From Alphaproteobacteria bacterium (GTDB lineage: Bacteria > Pseudomonadota > Alphaproteobacteria > 16-39-46): a stretch of DNA of 5,034 bases. Both the position numbers and the translations under genes were made by a program. The notes beneath the pieces were generated by a model that was not told the DNA's origin, ran no database searches, and saw only the letters and a program-made list of their open reading frames with translations. Position 1 is the stretch's first letter. Each line of letters opens with the position of its first letter. Positions 1 through 5,034 of the stretch are shown here, one piece after another. Location: positions 1-5,034 of the forward strand of contig CANMHY010000086.1 in assembly GCA_947497675.1 (NCBI GenBank), read 5' to 3'.

Positions 1-118
1 AGAAATATCCAATATTTTCAATGCAAAAACAGATTTTTTTGAAAAAACTGGAGAGGAAATTTACAGATTATTATTTTTTTTCACTCCCCCCATCATGCTC
101 CAGTCATGCAAAGGTCTC

Positions 119-149
119 ATAGGGACTTATAAAATATAAAATACTTTGT
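119..149 (+). repeat. 31-bp direct repeat, copy 1
   Basis: This copy is identical over 31 bases to 176-206. It begins ATAGGGACTTATAAAATATA and ends TACTTTGT. The sequences flanking the two copies are unrelated, so the unit is not part of a longer tandem duplication that is still recognisable. The copy contains TATAAA-type AT-rich stretches but has no -35-like hexamer at the right distance upstream (112-117 is AGGTCT). One open frame entering from the window start ends at a TAA inside this copy. Confidence 0.9.
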
Positions 150-168
150 AATTTATCAGGACCGGGTT

Positions 169-197
169 TTTTCATATAGGGACTTATAAAATATAAA
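169..197 (+). promoter_or_regulatory. Candidate sigma-70-type promoter for tldD and downstream genes
   Basis: A -35-like TTTTCA (169-174, four of six matches to TTGACA) and a -10-like TATAAA (192-197, five of six matches to TATAAT) are separated by exactly 17 bases. Transcription would start near 203-205, leaving a leader of about 70 bases before the preferred tldD start. The -10 lies within the second 31-bp repeat copy. In such AT-rich DNA, TATAAA-like hexamers are common, so the call rests mainly on the spacing and is tentative. Confidence 0.35.
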
Positions 198-206
198 ATA
201 CTTTGT
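176..206 (+). repeat. 31-bp direct repeat, copy 2
   Basis: This is the second exact copy, starting 57 bases after the start of copy 1 with a 26-base unique spacer between them. It carries the -10-like TATAAA of the best tldD promoter candidate, while the matching -35 lies just outside it in the spacer. Two copies with one 26-base spacer are not enough to call a CRISPR array. A duplicated regulator site or a dispersed intergenic repeat family are the more natural explanations. Confidence 0.9.
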
Positions 207-266
207 TATACGTAACTCTTTAAGAGAAAATACGTGTTCTCTCATGGGTTTAATCTTCACGCGTCC

Positions 267-271
267 AAGGA
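267..271 (+). promoter_or_regulatory. Shine-Dalgarno site deciding the tldD start
   Basis: AAGGA lies 5 bases before the ATG at 277 and 8 bases before the ATG at 280, a normal distance for either. The more upstream in-frame ATG at 244 has no purine-rich site at a useful distance. Initiation at 277 or 280 is therefore preferred. Confidence 0.65.
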
Positions 272-276
272 ATTTT

Positions 277-1752
277 ATGATGAGCTCCTTTTCTAACCCC
301 TCTTCTCTAACCTCTTCTTCTGAAGAAGTTTCAAATGATGCTATTTTTTTTCATGAAAACGCCTTAGATAAAGAAAAAACGATAAAATCCATTGGAACAG
401 CCTTACAACATGCAGACGATGGCGAACTCTTTCTAGAGAAAACGCTTTCAGAAAGCCTTTCTCTTGAAGATGGAAACATTAAAAGTGCCACCTTTGATGT
501 CACCCAAGGATTTGGACTTAGGTCTGTGATTGGAGAAGCAACAGCCTATGCACATGCTTCTGAACTTTCTCCCGAGGCGCTTGAACGCGCCATTAAAACA
601 ACCCAATCTCTCTCTAAGGGCTATGCAGGAATCGTTGATCTCTCCCCTCAGCGGACAAACCAACGTCTCTATACCGATCATAATCCTCTTCAAGGCGTTT
701 CTTTTGAGAAAAAAGTCGCTCTTTTATCTCAAATTGATGCCTTCTCAAGGGACCTAGATCCGCGCATTCAACAAGTTATGGTCTCTTTAGCGGGAGAATG
801 GCAACGCATTTCCATTCTAAGGTCTGATGGATCTCTGAGAGAAGACATTCGGCCGCTTGTACGTCTCAGCATTACTCTTCTTGTATCCACAGGAAACCGT
901 ATGGAAACTGGTTCCTATAGTGGCGGAGGTCGGTTTTTATATGATCGCATTATTACAGAAGACGTTTGGAAAAAATATGTCCAAGAAGCTTTGCGTCAAG
1001 CCCTTTTAAATTGTGAAGCAATTCCAGCGCCCGCTGGAGAAATGCCCGTTGTGGTGGGGCCTGGCTGGCCAGGCGTCCTTTTACATGAAGCCGTAGGACA
1101 TGGACTTGAAGGAGACTTTAACCGCAAGAAAAGTTCTGTCTTTTCAGATTCTATGGGAAAACAAGTAGCCTCCAAGGGTGTTACCGTCATTGATGACGGA
1201 ACACTTCCAGACAGACGCGGATCCCTCACCATTGATGATGAAGGAACCCCGACAGAAAGAACCGTTCTCATTGAAGACGGAATTCTCGTTGGATATATGC
1301 AAGATCGCCTCAATGCCCGTCTCATGGGGATGAAACCCACCGGAAACGGCAGACGGGAAAATTACACAGCCCTTCCCTTTCCACGGATGACAAATACCTT
1401 TATGTTAAACGGTCCCAATAGCCAAGAAGAAATGATTCATTCTGTTAAAAATGGAATCTATGCGGCGAACTTCGCGGGAGGCCAAGTGGATATCACCTCT
1501 GGAAATTTTGTGTTTTCAGCTTCTGAAGCTTATCTTATTGAAAATGGCAAAGTGACGTCTCCTATTAAAGGCGCAACGCTTATTGGAAATGGTCCGGACA
1601 TAATGCGTAAAATTACGATGATTGGAAACGATATGTGTCTTGACTCAGGCATGGGAACCTGTGGTAAAAATGGTCAAAGCGTTCCTGTTGGGGTCGGTCA
1701 ACCTTCTTTGTTGATTTCAGCCTTGACGGTTGGGGGAACTTCTCTCTCATAG
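277..1752 (+). CDS. tldD: Metalloprotease subunit TldD
   Basis: TldD is the zinc-bearing subunit of the cytoplasmic TldD/TldE (PmbA) protease. In E. coli that heterodimer degrades unfolded peptides, matures microcin B17 and affects CcdA stability. From ATG 277 the protein is 491 residues; E. coli TldD has 481. The N-terminal domain includes GELFLEKTLSESLSLEDG and QGFGLRSVIGEA. The C-terminal catalytic domain carries HEAVGH, with H270, E271 and H275 matching HExxxH, and then DDGTLPDRRGS, DDEGTPTERT, GYMQDRLNARLMGM, PTGNGRRENY and GGQVDITSG. C462 in GTCGKNGQS matches the third zinc ligand of E. coli TldD; the spacing from the first His (192 residues) equals the E. coli H262-C454 spacing. An in-frame ATG at 244 would add 11 residues but lacks a ribosome site, and the ATG at 280 is nearly as good as 277. 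tldE/pmbA is not in the window. A T8 run (344-351) lies in the early coding region. The gene is probably first in a unit with lysS. Confidence 0.96.
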   Translation: MMSSFSNPSSLTSSSEEVSNDAIFFHENALDKEKTIKSIGTALQHADDGELFLEKTLSESLSLEDGNIKSATFDVTQGFGLRSVIGEATAYAHASELSPEALERAIKTTQSLSKGYAGIVDLSPQRTNQRLYTDHNPLQGVSFEKKVALLSQIDAFSRDLDPRIQQVMVSLAGEWQRISILRSDGSLREDIRPLVRLSITLLVSTGNRMETGSYSGGGRFLYDRIITEDVWKKYVQEALRQALLNCEAIPAPAGEMPVVVGPGWPGVLLHEAVGHGLEGDFNRKKSSVFSDSMGKQVASKGVTVIDDGTLPDRRGSLTIDDEGTPTERTVLIEDGILVGYMQDRLNARLMGMKPTGNGRRENYTALPFPRMTNTFMLNGPNSQEEMIHSVKNGIYAANFAGGQVDITSGNFVFSASEAYLIENGKVTSPIKGATLIGNGPDIMRKITMIGNDMCLDSGMGTCGKNGQSVPVGVGQPSLLISALTVGGTSLS

Positions 1753-1799
1753 GTTTTTAATGTTTTTTAATTTTTTGAGTTTTATTTTTTAGGACAATC
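1753..1799 (+). promoter_or_regulatory. T-rich tldD-lysS spacer with lysS ribosome-binding site
   Basis: This 47-base spacer consists largely of T-runs (1754-1758, 1763-1768, 1771-1776, 1780-1783, 1785-1790). The T-runs are not preceded by a hairpin, so it is unlikely to be an intrinsic terminator, and tldD and lysS are probably co-transcribed. AGGA at 1791-1794 lies 5 bases before the lysS ATG and is the likely Shine-Dalgarno site. No convincing -35/-10 pair is seen here. Confidence 0.5.
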
Positions 1800-3308
1800 A
1801 TGACGAACCCCTCTGCAATCCAACCTGAACTTCACTCTGCCTTAGAACAAGAACTCCGTATGGCACGTCTTAAAAAAATAGAAGAGTATCGCGCGCGCGG
1901 AAAAAATCCTTATCCCCCTTCTTTTGAGTGTGCAACAACGGCAGGTGCCCTTCAGAGGGAATTTGAATCTCTTGAAAAAGGGGAAGAAACTGAGATCCGC
2001 ACACAAATCGCCGGACGTATTCGCTCCATGCGGAACAGTGGCATGTTTATTGATCTTCAAGATAAAGATGGAAAAATTCAAGTTTTTTGTCATCCTGATA
2101 GTTTAAATGCCGACAATTTTGAGGAACTGAAGCTCCTTGATATTGGCGACATCATTGGAGTAAAGGGTCGTATTCGCCGCACGCCGCGGGGAGAGTTGAC
2201 ACTCAATGCAGAATCTTTTGACATTTTATCAAAGTCTCTTCATCCTCTTCCCGAAAAGTATCATGGCCTTCAAGATCAAGAAACACGTTACCGGCAACGA
2301 TACCTTGATCTCATTATGAATGATGAAACACGAAATACCCTTCGAAAACGTGCTGAAATCATCCAAGAAATAAGAAGTTACCTTCAAGCACATGGGTTTT
2401 TAGAGGTGGAAACCCCCATGCTTCATCCCATTCCAGGCGGTGCTGCAGCACGCCCTTTTAAAACACATCACAATACCCTCGATATGGAGCTTTACTTGAG
2501 AATCGCTCCTGAACTCTATTTGAAGCGACTTATCATTGGTGGTCTTTCAGACAAAGTTTTTGAAATTAACCGAAATTTTCGAAACGAAGGGATTTCAACC
2601 CGTCATAATCCTGAATTTACGATGCTTGAACTTTATCAAGCTTATGCCGACTATAAAGATATCATGCACCTCACCGAAAGCCTTGTTGCCCATGTTCTTG
2701 AAAAGATTTTTGGAACGCTGATCCTTCCCATGGGAGATAAAATGATTGATTTTACGCCTCCTTGGGCCAAGGAAAGCATGTGTTCTCTCGTTCAAAAACA
2801 TACAGGCATTAACTTTCTGGAGATCAAAGATGCAGAGGCAGCTCAAGCAGCTGCCCAGAAGATTGGCATTAAAGTTGAAGCTTCTGCTGGCTGGGGCAAC
2901 GTCATTGAAAAAGTTTTTGAAGAACGTGTTGAGGCACATCTTATTCAACCCACGCATGTCACAGATTATCCGCTCGAGATCTCTCCTCTTGCAAAAACAC
3001 ATCGCGCAGATGGACGTCTTGTGGAACGTTTTGAGACTTTTATAAACACATGGGAAATTGCAAACGCTTTTTCTGAACTCAATGATCCCGTCGAGCAACA
3101 AAAAAGATTTGACCTCCAAGTCAAAAATCGTGAATCGGGTGATACGGAAGCCCATCATATGGACTATGATTTTTTGAAAGCACTTGAATACGGAATGCCC
3201 CCCACAGGCGGTCTTGGCATTGGAATCGATCGACTCGTCATGCTCCTCACCAACTCTTCGAGTATTAGAGACGTGATTGCCTTTCCAACCCTTAAACACA
3301 AAGCCTAA
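1800..3308 (+). CDS. lysS: Lysyl-tRNA synthetase, class II
   Basis: LysS attaches lysine to tRNA-Lys in the cytoplasm using ATP. It is 502 residues long; the E. coli enzyme has 505. The N-terminal anticodon-binding OB-fold spans about residues 64-147, including QIAGRIRSMRNSGMFIDLQD. The class II catalytic domain follows, after HGLQDQETRYRQRYLDLI. Motif 1 is GFLEVETPM (199-207), followed by PGGAAARPF. Motif 2 is FRNEGISTRHNPEFT (260-274) with its ATP-binding Arg261 and the RHNPEF turn. Motif 3 is GIGIDRL near the C-terminus, with Arg478. The conserved LRIAPELYLKRL, HLIQPTHVTDYP and FSELNDP stretches are also present, so this is a true LysRS rather than the shorter EpmA/GenX paralogue, which lacks the anticodon domain. 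The start is supported by AGGA 5 bases upstream. The gene ends two bases before the next start. The (CG)5 run at 1890-1899 simply encodes the Arg-Ala-Arg segment. Confidence 0.98.
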   Translation: MTNPSAIQPELHSALEQELRMARLKKIEEYRARGKNPYPPSFECATTAGALQREFESLEKGEETEIRTQIAGRIRSMRNSGMFIDLQDKDGKIQVFCHPDSLNADNFEELKLLDIGDIIGVKGRIRRTPRGELTLNAESFDILSKSLHPLPEKYHGLQDQETRYRQRYLDLIMNDETRNTLRKRAEIIQEIRSYLQAHGFLEVETPMLHPIPGGAAARPFKTHHNTLDMELYLRIAPELYLKRLIIGGLSDKVFEINRNFRNEGISTRHNPEFTMLELYQAYADYKDIMHLTESLVAHVLEKIFGTLILPMGDKMIDFTPPWAKESMCSLVQKHTGINFLEIKDAEAAQAAAQKIGIKVEASAGWGNVIEKVFEERVEAHLIQPTHVTDYPLEISPLAKTHRADGRLVERFETFINTWEIANAFSELNDPVEQQKRFDLQVKNRESGDTEAHHMDYDFLKALEYGMPPTGGLGIGIDRLVMLLTNSSSIRDVIAFPTLKHKA

Positions 3309-3310
3309 GA

Positions 3311-5005
3311 ATGAATTTCTCCTTTTCTTATCTTAAAAAAACAGTCTTTCAGGATCTTTTTATTCTTGCTCTCCTGGCTTCTGTCCTTTTTGGAGCCTTT
3401 CTCGGAACACGACCTTTTGCCAATCCAGATGAGGGAAGGTACGTTGAAATCCCTCGAGAAATGCTCCTGACCCATGACTTTATTACGCCCCGCTTAAATG
3501 GCGTAAAGTATTTTGAAAAACCCGTTCTTTTTTATTGGATGGAAGCGGCCTCTTTGAAGGCTTTTGGTCTAAATGAATGGGCCGCAAGGCTCGTTCCAAT
3601 GATCCTCGCACTCCTTGGAGTCCTCTCTGTCTATCTCGCAGGGCGCTTTCTTTTTACCCGAAAAACGGGATTTTATGCCGCTCTTACCCTCATGACAAGT
3701 GCCCTTTATTTTGTTTTTGCGCATATTATTCTCTTAGATATGGCACTCACTCTTTTTTTAAGCCTTGGGCTTTTAAGCTTTTTAGGGGGATTTTACACAC
3801 CACCTTCCTTAAAAAGACGTCTTTTGATGTATGGCGCTTCTCTTTTTTTAGGGCTCTCTTTCTTAACAAAAGGCGTTGTTACACTGGCTCTTGCTGGACC
3901 TATTCTTGTCCTCTGGCTGACTTTTTATAAACTTTGGAGAAAACTCTGGCCCCTTTATCTTCCGACATCTCTTCTTATTTTTTTGTGTCTTGTCCTCCCT
4001 TGGCATATTTTGGTCTCTCTTAAAAACCCAGAGTTTTTATGGTTTTACTTTATTCAAGAGCATTTTTTGAGATACACAACAACAATTCATTCACGTCAGC
4101 AACCCCTTTGGTTTTTTCTGCCCTGTCTCCTTTTTGGGCTCTTTCCATGGGTTTTTTATGCCATCCAAAGTCTCAAAAAAATAGGAGCAACCCTCCTAAA
4201 AGAACGCTTTCTTAATGAAAAAGAAGGGTTTCTCTTAATATGGACCCTCTTTCCATTTTTATTTTTCTCTCTTTCTAACTCTAAGCTTATTCCTTATATT
4301 CTACCAATATTTCCAAGCCTGTCTCTTCTAATGGGTAACTTTCTTACCTCCAAAACTCAACCAAAAAACTCCCTAGAGTTTAAAGTCTATCTTGGGATCC
4401 TTGTTCTTTTAACGTTCGGACTCATTGGTGTTTATTATTTGACCCCCCTCATTCCAGATTTTCTTAAACCCTACACAATTTTTGGGATTTTCTTTTTATG
4501 GAGCGGTGTTTTTTTGGGACCACTTGTTCTAAAAATCACTCAGTCTCGCATCCTTCTCCCAGAAGTTCTCATCATTTTTATGGGAACCTTTATATTTTAT
4601 ATCTTTATCGCCTCTCTGTCGCCCCTTATCCCCTATCAATCCACCAAAAGCATCGCCTTAACGATACAAGAAAAGATACCCGCCACCACTGAAATCATTG
4701 CGCTTAAAACGTATCCTCCCGATCTGGCCATTTACCTTAATCTTACCCACCCTTTAACCCTCATTGATTCAATTGGAGAGCTAAAATTTGGAACAGAATT
4801 AGAGTCTCCTTCCTGGATGCTTCCTCTTTCTGAGTTTTCTAAAAAATGGTCTTCATCTCAAAAAGTCTGCGCCGTTATGAAAAAAAATGCCTTCTCAAGT
4901 TTTGAAGAAATGAATCTTCCAAAAAGAATGATTCCACTCCTTCCCAAAAATCAAATTCCGAACTGTTCTCCCTCAAGTTCTTATGTTTTGCTTTGTAACC
5001 ATTAA
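3311..5005 (+). CDS. ArnT-like membrane glycosyltransferase (GT83/PMT-2 type)
   Basis: The protein has 564 residues; E. coli ArnT has 550. It looks like an inner-membrane enzyme that moves a sugar from a polyprenyl-phosphate carrier to an envelope acceptor at the periplasmic face. By eye there are about thirteen membrane segments (near residues 13-33, 92-112, 118-160 as two, 172-206 as two, 214-236, 266-288, 306-342 as two, 357-376, 387-408, 415-438), followed by a C-terminal periplasmic domain of about 125 residues. Family signatures are NPDEGRYVEIPREM with D40-E41 in the first periplasmic loop (the catalytic acid site in ArnT), YFEKPVLFYW with K70, LLDM with D143, FLTKGVV, PWHILV, FYFIQEHFLRYTT and SNSKLIPYILPIFP. 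ArnT itself adds L-Ara4N to lipid A, but no arnA/B/C-type genes are present to support that substrate, so the symbol is withheld. The start is two bases after the lysS stop, with no clear Shine-Dalgarno site, which suggests translational coupling. A generic glycosyltransferase family 39 label is the safe alternative. Confidence 0.88.
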   Translation: MNFSFSYLKKTVFQDLFILALLASVLFGAFLGTRPFANPDEGRYVEIPREMLLTHDFITPRLNGVKYFEKPVLFYWMEAASLKAFGLNEWAARLVPMILALLGVLSVYLAGRFLFTRKTGFYAALTLMTSALYFVFAHIILLDMALTLFLSLGLLSFLGGFYTPPSLKRRLLMYGASLFLGLSFLTKGVVTLALAGPILVLWLTFYKLWRKLWPLYLPTSLLIFLCLVLPWHILVSLKNPEFLWFYFIQEHFLRYTTTIHSRQQPLWFFLPCLLFGLFPWVFYAIQSLKKIGATLLKERFLNEKEGFLLIWTLFPFLFFSLSNSKLIPYILPIFPSLSLLMGNFLTSKTQPKNSLEFKVYLGILVLLTFGLIGVYYLTPLIPDFLKPYTIFGIFFLWSGVFLGPLVLKITQSRILLPEVLIIFMGTFIFYIFIASLSPLIPYQSTKSIALTIQEKIPATTEIIALKTYPPDLAIYLNLTHPLTLIDSIGELKFGTELESPSWMLPLSEFSKKWSSSQKVCAVMKKNAFSSFEEMNLPKRMIPLLPKNQIPNCSPSSSYVLLCNH

Positions 5006-5020
5006 CCGCCGGAAAATACA

Positions 5021-5034
5021 ATGCTCTACTTTTT
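5021..5034 (+). CDS. Possible start of a following gene, truncated by the window end
   Basis: Fifteen bases after the glycosyltransferase stop, an ATG opens a frame reading MLYF up to the window edge. A weak purine-rich site (GGAAAA, 5011-5016) precedes it. The position and strand fit a fourth gene of the same unit. Four codons cannot identify a product, and the ATG could be chance. Confidence 0.35.

Larger units (their letters stand above)
1..276. other. AT-rich upstream region of tldD, possibly with the tail of a preceding gene
   Basis: No complete gene can be supported here. Two forward frames are open from the window edge. One runs from position 2 to a TAA at 137-139 and reads EISNIFNAKTDFFEKTGEEI before becoming less protein-like. 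The other runs from position 3 to a TAG at 120-122. The first could be the C-terminal end of an upstream gene, but 45 codons with no recognisable motif do not prove it. The rest holds a two-copy 31-bp direct repeat, a candidate promoter and the tldD leader. Within the leader, AGAGAA (223-228) can pair with TTCTCT (237-242) around an 8-base loop, a weak stem of unclear meaning. No GC-rich hairpin followed by a T-run, as in an intrinsic terminator, is visible. Confidence 0.5.

Noticed and set aside
48..103. CTGGAG/CTCCAG inverted repeat as a terminator of an upstream gene
   Set aside because: The arms are separated by 44 bases and are not followed by a T-run in the right place, so no stable terminator hairpin is expected.
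104..175. Minus-strand 23-residue peptide (MKKPGPDKLQ onwards) as a possible TldD substrate
   Set aside because: A small peptide next to a TldD gene is tempting because TldD/TldE matures peptides. The ATG has no Shine-Dalgarno site, the reading frame runs through the direct repeat, and no Cys/Ser/Gly-rich precursor character is present.
119..206. Minimal CRISPR array (two 31-bp repeats, one spacer)
   Set aside because: Only two repeats are present with a single 26-base spacer, which is short. The repeat is very AT-rich with little dyad symmetry, and no cas gene is visible. A promoter-region or intergenic repeat is more likely.
996..1340. 114-residue minus-strand open frame opposite tldD
   Set aside because: It overlaps the most conserved catalytic part of tldD and has no ribosome site or family signature.
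1890..1899. (CG)5 alternating run as a Z-DNA or regulatory element
   Set aside because: It encodes the YRARGK segment of LysS in frame and is short; coding constraint explains it.
2595..3299. 234-residue minus-strand open frame opposite lysS
   Set aside because: It lies wholly within the lysS coding region, shows no recognisable motif and has a composition typical of antisense shadows. lysS itself is certain.

Overview
The window holds three complete, same-strand genes from what looks like an AT-rich, Gram-negative bacterium. In order they are tldD (a metalloprotease subunit), lysS (class II lysyl-tRNA synthetase) and an ArnT-like membrane glycosyltransferase. An alphaproteobacterium is the best guess. 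The TldD sequence has the wording I associate with alphaproteobacterial TldD (ADDGELFLE near the N-terminus, QGFGLRSVIGEA, PAPAGEMPVVVGPGWPG). The low GC content would fit a host-associated lineage, but no search was possible and this placement is inference.

Layout: positions 1-276 form a non-coding or only marginally coding AT-rich region upstream of tldD. It contains a perfect 31-bp direct repeat (119-149 and 176-206), the best promoter candidate in the window (-35 at 169-174, -10 at 192-197), and possibly the last codons of an upstream gene. tldD runs to 1752. A 47-base T-rich spacer with no terminator hairpin leads to lysS (1800-3308). The glycosyltransferase starts two bases after the lysS stop (3311-5005). 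A further gene may begin at 5021 and is cut off by the window end.

The tight spacing, common strand and lack of terminators suggest one transcription unit read from upstream of tldD. The products do not form one obvious pathway: TldD works with TldE/PmbA in peptide processing, LysS charges tRNA-Lys, and the ArnT-like enzyme moves a lipid-carried sugar onto an envelope acceptor at the periplasmic face of the inner membrane. All three have intact signature motifs and near-normal lengths, so this is mostly an ordinary housekeeping region. The points that merit a second look are the upstream repeat, a class II LysRS in a probable alphaproteobacterium, and the undefined substrate of the glycosyltransferase. 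I found no convincing new system, RNA gene, mobile element or CRISPR array.
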